This document shows, piece after piece, positions 34,894 to 46,116 of a stretch of DNA of 64,000 nucleotides; the first letter of the stretch is position 1, and each line of letters begins with the position of its first letter. The translations under genes and the position numbers were made by a program. Location of the stretch: contig NC_134033.1 in assembly GCF_964204645.1 (NCBI RefSeq), positions 2,291,631 through 2,355,630 on the forward strand, in the 5' to 3' direction. Under the pieces are notes generated by a model, which saw only the letters and a program-made list of their open reading frames with translations, did no database searches and was not told where the DNA came from. The DNA is from Tubulanus polymorphus. Its lineage: Eukaryota > Nemertea > Palaeonemertea > Tubulaniformes > Tubulanidae.

Positions 34894-35035
34894 CTGCAAA
34901 ATATCCAGAACACTTTGATTACCACCGGGAATGAAAGCTCAATCGGGAATGAAAGGTCAATCGGGCGACATCAGTGTCGAGGTCACGACCTCAATGTTAA
35001 GGTCACGCATGAAGGAGCCGAATCACGAGCGATTT

Positions 35036-35202
35036 CGTGAACCCCCACTAGGTGGAGCTGTAGCTTCTGTCCGTTCGAAGCGTCGGCCGCAAACTCCGAA
35101 CATTTGAAACCAAAATTCATCCTTTTCGGTGACAGACCAAGTACAGCAACGCATCAGACAAAGCCTTCCCCTTGCATTCCGTGGAGTAAATAGCTTCCAT
35201 CG
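35036..35202 (-). pseudogene. decayed zinc-finger terminal exon
   Basis: A CAG|CG junction at 35202 keeps the family's phase and opens CG-ATG-GAA-GCT, like exon T5 (GC-ATG-GAC-GCT). The frame hits TGA after about 29 codons. In another frame a second-finger ghost follows: FKCSEF...LQLHLVGVH. Its Cys, Leu, His, Leu, Val and His fall at exactly the spacing of the intact exons, but the second zinc Cys is Phe. Stop, frameshift and lost ligand together mark a dead copy. Confidence 0.65.
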
Positions 35203-36169
35203 CTGATTATAGATGGCGCTATCCTTCGGCAACTGTTGAAGACATGTCCTCGATCATCGTTTGCTAAATCACGTTCCCTCGGAAGCTATTGTAGTTTGCA
35301 ACAAGCAGACGGTCGAGATGTGGACATTGTCAGACCAGTCCTAGAGAACACAGGCTCCATAGCAGTTACAGTCAGCATTTTTTCTGAATCCAAAGACCAG
35401 TTTCCTGTATTTTCCTGAATCAACACTTCAATTCGCACGTTAAGCCGCAGAGGCCCGCATAAAATTCGTCAATAGAAATTGTAAGCAATCTCAGGAGTTT
35501 ACCTCAAAAATAGGCCGTATCTTTGGCTTGTTATAATTTTTCCCCCAAAAGTCGGCACTTTTCAGAATACACTAGACTCGCTTCAAACTCGCGAAACAGC
35601 AGAGCGAGGCTCTTGACTAACAGCAACGATCTCACAAAATTCACCGAGCTTAGAAATATAACCTAAGCCCGAATATTCTGGTACGACAACATAATCGTCA
35701 GATCTACATATCCGTCATTCGTTGGAACCATTGGAAATTAGGTCTCATATTTGGGTTACCAAATTTTGAGACTTCGGTCTCCATCTCGGGGTTTGTAGGT
35801 CTCAAGTTTCGATCAAGTCCACCCTCTTAACGTGCGTCATGTCCAGTGTGAACTTAACTTAAGTGAACTTAAGTATTTTCCTCTTGGTAAAAATCGAGAA
35901 CCTAAAATAAACAGTTTTCCATCGAAGGTTTGGATAGGATTATGAATTTGTATATCCCCGTGTAATGAGTAGATCTATTGAGGAGGCGCTCCGCGTGGAA
36001 CTCGGTGAATGGAGCCGTCCTTTCAATTTACTCCAATAAACCGAGAAGACATCGAAGGGATTAACTATTCCATCAGATGAAAAAGAACGAAAAGACTTGG
36101 GTGAAATGTGTTGACGAGAAAATTTATTTACACTTTCAAAACAAGGGTGAATTCGACACTAACACAAAA
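35203..36169. other. spacer without recognisable gene
   Basis: AT-rich intronic or intergenic sequence. No splice-supported exon. Confidence 0.4.
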
Positions 36170-36174
36170 TTACA

Positions 36175-36264
<90 letters not shown>
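36170..36264. repeat. (TA)n microsatellite
   Basis: An almost pure TA repeat of about 95 bp. A second run of about 60 bp is at 36428-36490. Confidence 0.95.
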
Positions 36265-36268
<4 letters not shown>

Positions 36269-36423
36269 CTTAATTCGGATCACGGACTTACAAAATTCAT
36301 CCATTTTTTTTGTGGAAAATCTGGAATTAGTCATTTTCTTGTATATTAGCGAACGAATGGACTGCAAATATTGTCCGGATTAAGACCAAAATGCAAATCG
36401 AGCCGATCCGGATTAAGAGGGTT

Positions 36424-36427
<4 letters not shown>

Positions 36428-36490
<63 letters not shown>
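36428..36490. repeat. (TA)n microsatellite
   Basis: A pure TA run, separated from the one at 36170 by about 160 bp of AT-rich DNA. Confidence 0.95.
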
Positions 36491-36491
<1 letters not shown>

Positions 36492-36987
36492 CCAATTACA
36501 ATTGGGATCACGATTTACAATCGAGATGAACGAACTTCGCCGTCAAAATCCTATCAAAAATAGTCTAAACCCCGCGAACGGTTTCGAATACAAACGATAC
36601 AATAACGATAATTCAGAGAAATCTTTTTAGGAAATCCATTTTCTATTTCTTTTTCTAAATGTGTGTGTGCGAAGCGCTGAATAAAAAAATGTAAATAGCG
36701 TTTAAATGCGTCGGTCGTCCGAATATTTGTACAATAACCTGTTTTTTTTTTTCTAGCGCTAGCAAAATTACGAAATCATTTCATTTACGAATTGCGAACA
36801 TAAAACATCGTTAAATTCAATTAATATCTTAATTCGTATATCATTTTTTAATAATAATATTAGAATATATTCATTTATTCTCATTTCATATAAGTATCAT
36901 ACATAACGTTTAACTATAAATGGAACCGTAACCGAACGACCAAACTCGACCAGTCCTCCGTCAAACCCACACACTTTCAAACCTCCA

Positions 36988-37328
36988 AAATGCTGGAGAT
37001 AATTTGAAAATTTCACCCCGGCGCATTTTATAACGGGTATATTGCATCTACCTTGCTGTGCGGTGTATAATGGACGTACTGATATATTGGATATATTGTG
37101 CCGACCTCCCGGTGTTATGAAAAAACGAAATACGCATATGTTGCATCTACCCCGCAGTGCGGCGTATCGTTTATCAGTATTTCATAATATCTGACAGATG
37201 CTGCCATCTTTCAATAGACAATTTAACTAATCAATATATACATGGATGCACCGCACTATGGGGAAGGTACTATGAAAGGTGGCTGGATTAATACACCGCA
37301 TAGCGAGGTAAATGCGCTGAAAAAGGTT
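36988..37328 (-). mobile_element. piggyBac-like MITE relative, reverse and rearranged
   Basis: Starts with TGCTGGAGATAATTTGAAAA, the reverse complement of the family's right part. It contains two ATATTGCATCTACC segments and the reversed CAGATGCTGCCATCTTTCAAT block. An internal duplication makes it longer than the 260-290-bp copies. Confidence 0.55.
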
Positions 37329-37918
37329 GGTTTGACTCCCGAGTCCGACTGTAGAGTCATTACCAACCAATGACCGGCAGAAACTGGGTCGATTTTTAAT
37401 CATCTTTTTTTCAACAATACCAAGTAATATTATTATCTTACATATGTCATCGATATTTACAAAATTAATGGGCACTAACGAAAATAACAAATTCATCAAA
37501 ATATCAAACCGCTAATATAACAAACTCCTCAAAATATCGATCTGCTCTCCGTACAAAAGAAATTAAATTAGTTAACGAAAGTCGACCGCGTTCGGCATTT
37601 TCCTGGTAAAATTCTGCATTAGGCCTGGTCCCCTAAATCTAGATTACGCAAAATTAATTGACAATACGAAACCAACTCAAAATATAACAACAATCGCGCA
37701 AAAACCGGCTCCGAATACAGAAAACGTCGCCTAACTCGGTACAAGTTGGGACCGCACTTAAATTGGTGGAGTAAAACTAAAATCCGAGTTGAGGATTGGA
37801 AAATATGTAAACAAGTCAGAAAATAAGTCGGGAATCAAATTTGTTTCTATCAGAGTTGTCAAAAGCCGAAATTTGCAAGAATGAGTTGGACGGGAAAATT
37901 TAATTAAGAATTGATTTG
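37329..37918. other. stretch downstream of T4
   Basis: Probably 3' untranslated sequence of T4 and spacer. Nothing else recognised. Confidence 0.4.
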
Positions 37919-39336
37919 TTAGTGGTCGATATTTTCATCGATCATCGCGCGTTCGTTCCGTTTATGTTTCTCCGACGCGTAGTGAGACTCGAGATCCTGC
38001 AGCGTACCGATCGACTCGTCGCACACCGCACACTCGAACGGTCCCTGCTGCTCGTGCGCGACGGCCATGTGTCGCATCAGATCGCGACCAGTCGTGAAAC
38101 CCTCGCCGCACGTGCCGCATTCGTAGATCATCTGAACGGCGCTCGCGTCGACCGGCGGGATCGGTAGCGTATCCGCGGCGCCGCCGAGAATGACGTGTCC
38201 GTGCGCGTCCGATTTGTGCGCGTCGAGAAGAGTCTGCCGCGTGAAATGAACGTTGCATTTGTCGCAGGAGAAAACGCGATTCAGATTTGCAAGTAATCCG
38301 TCTGCCGGAACAACAGCGTCTGCTCGTACTAATCCGTCTGCCGAGACAACAGTGTCTGCTCGTACTAATCTGTCTGCTTGTACTAATCCGTCTGCCGAGA
38401 CAACAGCCTCTGTTCGTACTAATCCGTCTGCCGAAACAACAGAGTCTGCTCGTACTAATCCGTCTGCCGAGACAACAGCGTCTGCTCGTACTAATCCGTC
38501 TGCTGAGACAACAGCGTCTGCTCGTACTAATCCACCTGCTTGTCGCGTGGGAACCTCATCCTCGCCAATACGGTTTACCGAGCTCAGTCTATGGCAGTGT
38601 TTATCGTGCTGTCGGTATTTCTCGAGCGTTTCGAACTGTTGCGCGCACGCGCGACACGAGAACGGCAACGGATCGAGCGCCGACTTCGAATGAACAAACT
38701 GAACGTGGCGTTGCAACGACACGCGATCGGTGAACGGCTTCGCGCAGATATCGCACGGCCAGATTTTCACCTTCAATCGCCCGCTGTACCGCTCGGCGTG
38801 CACGACCACCAGGTGGCGCTTCAGGTCGTATTCGCGTTGGAATTTACGCGCGCACTCCGGGCAGGCGAAGCGACGCGCGCGTTCGTGTATCCCGGCGACG
38901 TGTCGGTACGCATTCGGGCAGTGTTTGAATTCCGCGCGACAAAGGCGGCAGACGTACGAACGAACGCCGGTTACCGGGTCGACGATCGTTTCGATTTGAT
39001 CCTTCGTCGTTTGCGTGTAGGCCGTCGATTTTTTACGATCGCCGCACGACGACGACGGAATCAACGTCGCCAGATCGGTCGTCGAAGCTTTCCGATATTT
39101 TCCGTCGCATGCGTACATGACCGTTTTCTCGCGCGTCAATTTCGACGACGACGGATTCCGCGACACGTGAACGTCGTGCGCGGCGGTCAGGTGATCCTTC
39201 AAGGCGCCGCGCGATACGAAATAATCGCGACACAGCGGACACCGTACACTGATCCGCGTCGTCGATCCGTTCGCCGAACCCTCGTCACCGGAACCGTCCG
39301 TTTCGTTTCCATGTCGTTTCGAAGGCTCAACGGAAC
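37919..39336 (-). CDS. zinc-finger gene: terminal exon T4 (8 fingers, coding minisatellite)
   Basis: Acceptor CTGTCATTTCAG|GT, phase 1; full isoform 709 residues. Eight C2H2 fingers can be read: CPLC, CRLC, CPEC, CDIC and CRAC; then, after a gap, CDKC, CGTC and CAVC. Between fingers 5 and 6 lies a 12-residue tandem repeat (about seven copies of ADGLVRADAVVS and variants), encoded by a 36-bp minisatellite at about 38294-38545. The linkers between fingers are not TGEKP-like. Spacing of the last finger is H-x5-H. Regulation would be by choice of this exon over the other nine. Confidence 0.83.
38294..38545. repeat. 36-bp in-frame minisatellite inside exon T4
   Basis: About seven copies of CTGCTCGTACTAATCCGTC plus TGCCGAGACAACAGCGT on the plus strand, with one 18-bp partial copy. 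The period is a multiple of three, so copy-number change would not break the protein. Confidence 0.9.
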
Positions 39337-39692
39337 CTGAAATGACAGGAAACTAGAAAATAAATATCACGGTTCGCACCAACGCAATGTGTATAGCTTT
39401 ATAGCCTCAAAATGGCTGCCAGGCAGTGACAAGGGTTTTAACCGTGTGACGAGGGTTTTCTAAATAATCTAAAAATTTCAATAAAAGCCAACTTAAGTTT
39501 TTTAATTACATATTCTAACTTTCTTTAAAATTATTAGACCAATGCACCATTTATAACTACTATTCCTCGATGAGGGGAAAATTTCAAGTTCGCCGGGAAA
39601 AATTTTTTCAATTTTGACTGAAAAGGAATGACTGAACTGATCGCGATCGAAAAATCCCGAGCTCGTTAAAAACAGTCACCGCACCTGATGAC

Positions 39693-41029
39693 TTACTCCT
39701 GATCGCCTGGCGACGGTTCCACTGGCTGCTCACAGATGGAGCCGTCGTCTTGCTGCATGACGTAAATAATCTGCGGTTGTTGCTGATTCGGGTCGGTCTG
39801 CTCAGAGATTGCGGTTGCGTCGGCAACGTTGCCGCCGTTATTAACCTCGTCCAGCTGCACGGCCGACGCAATAATCGACAGCAACTGCTGCTTGGCGTCG
39901 TCGTCGATATCCATATCCTCGGTCGCCGCGGCCGAGATCGTCTCGATACCGTCGCCGCCGTCCTCCGACTTCACGTAACCGACGGAAACCGGTTCGAAGT
40001 GGTGCATCTTCAACAGCTCGTCCTGCGTCAGCGGCTCGTCGCTCGTCTTCGACGTCACCGTCTGGTGCCGCGCGCTCAACAGGTGGCGCTTCAGGTCGTG
40101 TTTCTGCGCGAACGTCTTGCCGCACACGTAGCACATGAAATGGCGTTTGCCCTCGTGTACGTTGCGTTTGTGGCGCGTCAGGTTCGTTTCGGCGTTGAAC
40201 ACCTTTTCGCACTGGTCGCACGCGAACTTCTCCGAGTCCTCGACGTGCTGTCGCAGGATGTGCGACTTCAGGTCGTCCTCGCGCGAGTACTCCTTACCGC
40301 AATGGCCGCACACGAAGTCGCGTATATCCGTGTGTATCGACTTGTTGTGGCGTTCGAGGTTGCGTTTCGAGTAGAACGTCTGCAGACAGATGCCGCACGC
40401 GTAAACCTTGGCCGTGCCGTCCGCGTTGTGCGTGTTCTTCAAATGCCGGTTGAGGTCTTCGTTGCGTTTGAACGACTTGTTGCAGTCGGCGCGCGGGCAC
40501 GGGTAGTTGCGCTCCTGCTGGTGAACGGTGGACATGTGGCGCTGGACGTTGCGCGGCGAGTGGAACAACTTGCCGCAAACGTCGCACGGGTGATCGGCGA
40601 CGCGCGTCGCGCCGTCGACCGGGTGGCAGTTTTTGCGATGCGCCGTCAGGTAGTCGGAACGCAGGAACGTTTTCGCACAGATGTCGCACATCAACGAGTA
40701 CGTCTTCTCGTGGAAGCCCTCGACGTGACGAATCAACGAACGCTTCAACTTGAACGTGCGGTCGCAGCCCTCGTACGTGCACGACCAGAACTCGTCGGGC
40801 ACCGGCGCGACGCCGTGCGCCGTCTCGCGGTGTTTAACGTACGCGGCGCGATCGGTGAACCGCTCGTCGCAGTCGGCGCAACGCAAGTCGACGTTGTGGT
40901 CGATTTTGATGTGCGTTTCGAGCGATTGCTCGAGCGTGAATTTTTTCGGACACTCGGGACAGTAGTGCGTCGACAACGCGGCGAGCACGCGCTGCTTTAC
41001 TTGTTTGTCTTTCTCTTCGCGGCTCAGCT
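39693..41029 (-). CDS. zinc-finger gene: terminal exon T3 (10 fingers)
   Basis: Acceptor TGTCTTTACAG|AG, phase 1 (junction residue Glu, the one non-Gly/Ala case); full isoform 682 residues. A short charged helix (LSREEKDKQVKQRVLAAL) precedes ten C2H2 fingers. Fingers 3 and 6 are of the C-x4-C type (CTYEGC, CPRADC). An acidic/Gln-rich tail follows (EDMDIDDDAKQQ, QTDPNQQQPQ). An ATG lies 22 bases upstream in the intron, but it is not needed if the exon is spliced. It could instead be a separate gene with its own start; the matching phase argues against this. Confidence 0.82.
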
Positions 41030-42207
41030 CTGTAAAGACACAGTAGAACCTCATGTTAGTAAATTATGATATCAATAATCAGATCATTTTTATCAATCGG
41101 GAACTGATTAGGTTTGACCCGACTACTTTGTAGCTTTCCCCGGAAAAGAGAGTAAATTTACATCAAAAATCGTAGTCTTATAGCAAATGAACTAGAAATC
41201 ATTCTGATTTTGAGAGTATTTTGGAAGTCTTGGGAGTGAATGACTTTTCAGCCTTCATACTCAATGTGCAATCATTAATTTTTCCTTTATTCAATTTTTT
41301 CATGTCAATCACAATTAATCAATCAATCAATCAATTTCAGGGTTAAGTTCAGAATCGGGGCATTAATTTGGGCGACACACATTTCAACCTTTTAGATATC
41401 GCGGTCAACCAAAAATATGTGTCGGCATAAAACATGAGGTTCTACCATATCTCGTAAACCATTCGTAGTAATCAACTTCACGCCGATAGGAAAAAAAAAA
41501 ATATATATATATCTCATTAACGGATAATTCTGAATTTCTAAACGCAGACCGATACTTTGTAAACGTTGATACTCGTAAAAACACACAATCTAAAAAAAAA
41601 CTCGAAATCATTCTGACGAACAAGAAATCAAAATTATGAATATGAAACTAGAAATCTTGACTAAAATCTGTACACATCAAATTCATAACTGTCAAACTGC
41701 AAATATGTATATTGAAAAAAAGGGGGAAAAAAAAAACTCGAAATCTTGTCAAACCTTGACAAAAACTAAATAAATTCTGCAAATCTAGATTATATACGCG
41801 TCAAAACTCGAACTCTACGTCATCAACGGTCTTTCGAAACATTAAGTAGACATGTTCATTACTCTACAGTCAGTTGTATCTCATCATTCTCTATTCATTA
41901 GCGCCAGGAAAACTGCGTCCGCGTCTGCGGCGCGCCGGGGACCGTTGCGCAAACAACTTAAGCCTGTTTTTACTGACGAGTTTATTTTGATAACGGCGCT
42001 GAAAATGAATTCCTCGATATCCGGGAAATCCGGACCCAATAATTGGCAAAAAAAAATAATCTGGAATTCTGAAGAAATCCGGCGATGTGGTAACTGTGTG
42101 AAAATCTAGCTCGCGAAATTTTCTTCTCGGAAGCCTTGTTGTCTTTAGCCTTACTCACTTTCAAAGTTATTTTCGTCGCCGCTTTTACAAAAATGAATCC
42201 ACGAGTT

Positions 42208-43532
42208 CTACTTCGTGTCGACAATTTGCCGTACGATCTGCTGTATATTCTCCGCCGCCTGCTCCTCGTCCATTTCCTCCTCCTCCACCGCCACCTCGTC
42301 GTCGTCCTCGATCTCCTGCTTCGGCGTGCGAACGTAAATGACCTTCGGCTTGTGTTTCTTGCGGTAGTGCGTCTGCAGCTGGTCGGTGCGGTTGAAATTC
42401 TCGCCGCACGCGTCGCAGATCAGCTGCCGCGCGCCCTCGTGTATCGTCGCCAGGTGGCGCTCTAAACCGCGCGTCGACGAGAACTCCTTGTCGCAGATGT
42501 AGCAGACGGGCCGGTCGGAGGTGTCGTCGTACTCCAACGCCTCGTCGGCGTAATCGACCGGCGCTCCCGGTTCGAGGTGCTCGTTCAGGAAATGCCGGTT
42601 CAACGCGATCGGGTCGCCGTACGCCTGCTGGCATTCCGCGCAGTTGTGCTCGGCGTCGTTAGCGCTCTTGTGTTCGGCGTACAGATGCTTCAACGCGTCG
42701 TCGATCTTCGAGAACGCGAGACCGCAGATTTTACAGATGACCGTGCAGTCGTCGGTGAACACGGACGTCGCGTACGCGAAATCGTCGCCGAACAATTTCT
42801 TCAAGTGTTCCTCCGAGCGCAGATGCGCAAGGAGTATGTCGCGCGTGAGGAACCCGACGCGACACAACGTGCAGCCGAGCACCTTCTGGTGCGTCGCCTC
42901 GTGCGCGTCGAGCTCGGCCTGCGTGCCGAACCGGTGCCGGCAACTCGCGAAGTTACACGCGAACTTGAAATCCTCGGAGAAGCTGCGCTTGGCGCCGGGG
43001 AACACGCCGACCGACTCGTCGTTGTCGTGTTGCGCGGCGAGATGCCGCATCAGCTGCGGCTTACGACGGAACGCGATGCCGCAGCTGCGACAGCCGTACG
43101 GCCGCACCTGCAGGTGTTTCTCCATCACGTGGCGGTCCTTGTTCGTCGCGTTGTCGTAGATCTTGCCGCAGAACTCGCACGTGCACCGCGTCACCGAGCG
43201 GTACTCGCCGACCGGCGCGCGTTTACGCCTGACGATCTTCTCGCCGGCGAGCGTGTCCTCCTCGTGCGCGGCGAGCAGGTGCTCGACGAGGTATTCCTTG
43301 CGTTTGAACGACATCGCGCAGTGCTCGCAGTCGTACGCCGGCGTCGCCGCCGGTTCGTGTACCTCGCGCACGTGGCGTTTACAATTGAACAGCGTCGTGA
43401 ACGTTTTCTCGCAGTACGTGCACTTCGTGGTCGTGTTGCGTCGCGACGGCACGGTCGGAGTCCGAGGCGGAGTCCGCGTCGCCGAGTCACCCGATGACGA
43501 ACGTAGTTTCATTAGGATTTTTTGCGTAAGAC
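42208..43532 (-). CDS. zinc-finger gene: terminal exon T2 (10 fingers)
   Basis: Acceptor CTGTCTTTCCAG|GT, phase 1, followed by LTQKILMKLRSSSGDS; full isoform 678 residues. Ten C2H2 fingers follow a Thr/Pro/Arg-rich start: CTYC, CEHC, CEFC, CRSC, CNFASC (C-x4-C), CTLC, CKIC, CAEC, CYIC and CDAC. The C-terminus is acidic (EIEDDDEVAVEEEEMDEEQ). The exon has strong CG bias, which creates long open frames on the opposite strand. An internal start MKLRSS is possible, but the exon reads through from the acceptor. Confidence 0.82.
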
Positions 43533-43954
43533 CTGGAAAGACAGGGAAGAGCGTTTGTTTTTAGTTTTTTTTTCTTTTTGCACCGATTTTGTGTTTCTCT
43601 TAAAATCCCGAAATATAAATCGGGCGTGTAATTTTTTCGCGGGGGACGTGGACCGAATCGAAACCCGAGACGGCGGGAAATATTTCGGGGGATTTTTCTC
43701 ATTTCAATATCTAAATTTTCGAACAAAGTTTACTCTTCACCTGTCGTTTCCAGGAACGAAAAAAAAAGAAGACGAAGTCAGCTGAAATTTTGAAAGTCAC
43801 GAACGCCGGGTCGACTCGCTGAATACGGGTCATCACGGATTTACGCAGTTGTGATAAATCTTACCCACGAGAAATTTCTCATCATAACCGGAAAAAAGAT
43901 GATGTTTGATGCGCTCCGACTTGGAAAATGATTTATATCTTGGCATCCCGGAAA
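43533..43954. other. intronic spacer upstream of T2
   Basis: No exon is supported here. Confidence 0.4.
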
Positions 43955-44390
43955 ATGGTCTTAGATCTTAAGACTGGTCGTAAGCTGTTTGATTGGCTAT
44001 AGAACCAAGATGAACTTAAGACTAGTCGTAAGCTGTTTGATTGGCTATAGAACCAAGATGAACTTAGACTGGTCGTAAGCTGTTTGATTGGCTATAGAAC
44101 CAAGATGAACTTAAGACTGGTCGTAAGCTGTTTGATTGGCTATAGAACCAAGATGAACTTAAGACTGGTCGTAAGCTGTTTGATTGGCTATAGAACCAAG
44201 ATGAACTTAGACTGGTCGTAAGCTGTTTGATTGGCTATAGAACCAAGATGAACTTAAGACTGGTCGTAAGCTGTTTGATTGGCTATAGAACCAAGATGAA
44301 CTTAAGACTGGTCGTAAGCTTTTTGATTGGCTATAGAACCAAGATGAACTTAAGTCTGGTCTTAAGTTGTTAGATTGGCTATGATTGCCA
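43955..44390. repeat. 48-bp minisatellite array
   Basis: About nine copies of GACTGGTCGTAAGCTGTTTG plus ATTGGCTATAGAACCAAGATGAACTTAA, two of them two bases short. Degenerate relatives continue to about 44510, partly inverted. The same unit family occurs at 18140-18350 and 48460-48650. Confidence 0.92.
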
Positions 44391-44510
44391 AGGTTTTACA
44401 GTCTTAACAACTCAAGACTAGTCTCAACTCATTTTGGTTCTATAGCTACCGCTTTGGAACCAAAATGAGTTAAGACTGGTCTTAAGTTGTTTAGGCTGTA
44501 AAACCTCAAT

Positions 44511-45574
44511 CATTTTAAAATAGTCTCAAATCCAGCGCCGGGAGGCTCAGTTGCAGTCAGGACTTCCAAAGCCTAAGTACGGTCTTTCATTTAACTGCTA
44601 CACGTAGAGATTGGCTAAAGAACCACGTTAGACACGGTTTTAAATCTTAGCCAGTCGCTGCGCTAACTGAATCCAGGAATCGCAACAAATATCAATCATC
44701 GGGAATCACGACTTTTCTCGTTAAGACAGAGTTAACCATAGATTCAAATAGATATTGCGCACACGCGGGTAAACATTTTTATATTTTTAAGTACACTTTT
44801 TTATTTTCCTGTAAATGATTCTTTTTTTTTTGTTACATTCGAGAATAAATCGAACTCGGTCGGTCGATCCGGAACTACTATATATAAGACATGCAAAAAA
44901 TGCAAAAATTGCTCTCTCGCTCTGTTCTGTCCAGCCCGCCCGCCCTCCCTCCTCGTAAAATAAATAAATAGTGACAACATGTATACAAAAGATATTCAGG
45001 ACTAGCGTTCATAAAAATGATATGATTAAAATGGAGCTCGTTGCTGCTACGGGGGCCAAGTGCTCAAATTGTTCGTGGCTTTCATCGACATTTCACGATT
45101 AAAATTGAATCAAATTGTTTTTGACATCGAGTAAATGATCAGTCAGCAATTTTAACACCGACCAAATATTAAGAGTAAAGTTTTTTCACTCTATTTGGAT
45201 TCGCATTTCAAAGTTGATCACCGAGGTTCATATGAAAATTGGGGCTACATTTGCTCAAAAAATGGTTCGAGTCCGAACGTCGACGTAGCGACAATTCGAA
45301 GTTCATCGTTATTACGACATTCATTCGTCGTTTATCTCGAGTCGATGAGCCCCCGATTCCGATGGAAAAAATCACGACGCCATCTGGTGACGGACCGCCC
45401 GAATCGTAACAAGCCCCATTTTCAACGCAGGGAATAAAAACATTGAATTCAATTCGAACACGAGATGAAGACGAAAATCGTTTTGAGAACGAGACAAAAA
45501 ATGCGGCTAAAATTTTCCGAAAAGTTTTTCTTTTTTTATCCGAGAAAATCTTCGCGATAACCTCTGCGGGGATC
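44511..45574. other. stretch downstream of T1
   Basis: Likely the 3' untranslated region of T1 and spacer. It contains a CT-rich tract at about 44912-44957. No exon seen. Confidence 0.4.
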
Positions 45575-46116
45575 CTACGACTGGGCCAACATCAGATCGA
45601 TGTGCGGATCGAAATCCGGTGGCGGGAGATTCTCATTCGAGAAAACCATCGCGGCTGCGGCATTAGACGTAGGTGGTGGCGCCACCGAGCGAGTAATGGC
45701 AGACGTACCGTCCGTCTGCTGGTGCGCGATCAGAGCGGACGGCGACGCGACGACCGCCGGCGCCGACGTCGTTACGCCGAGCGCGCTGCCCGAACAATGT
45801 CTCGACTGGTGGCGTTTCAGATTGAACGACTGGCCGAAGCTCTTTCCGCAGCCGTTACAATGGAACTTACGCACGCCGACGTGCACGGTCATGTGATGTC
45901 GGCGCATCGTGTGTAAATGCATGAACGACTGTCCGCAGTGATTGCAGTAGTAAAGCGACGCCGGGTCGACGCCACGTTTCGCAGCGATGCCGCGTTTCGT
46001 CGCCGATTTACGCGGCGTCGTCGTCTGGCCGCGGACGCCGCCGTCTGCTGCTGCCGTCAATAGCCGACCGTCGCCGCCGCCCTGGTGGTGGTAGTAACGT
46101 GCCATCGGATCGGCCC
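45575..46116 (-). CDS. zinc-finger gene: terminal exon T1 (two fingers)
   Basis: This terminal exon is nearest the common part. Acceptor CTCTACTTGCAG|GG, phase 1, reading ADPMARYYHHQGGG; full isoform 417 residues. Fingers CNHC...HHMTVH and CNGC...HQSRH (the second H-x3-H) are joined by VGVRKFH. Unlike the other pair exons, a long tail of about 85 Ser/Ala/Thr/Pro-rich residues follows the fingers, ending in PHIDLMLAQS. The tail could be an activation or interaction surface (inference). Confidence 0.86.

Noticed and set aside
36077-36383. Open frames of Ile/Tyr repeats
   Set aside because: Translation of (TA)n microsatellites.
38540-39340. Plus-strand open frame opposite exon T4
   Set aside because: Shadow of the finger exon; composition-driven, no motif.
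39750-41069. 439-residue open frame on the plus strand opposite exon T3
   Set aside because: Mirror of the CG-rich zinc-finger coding strand; Arg/Val/Leu-rich with no domain. The minus strand has ten perfect C2H2 fingers and splice signals.
42577-43497. 306-residue open frame on the plus strand opposite exon T2
   Set aside because: Same cause: codon bias of the finger exon keeps the opposite strand open.
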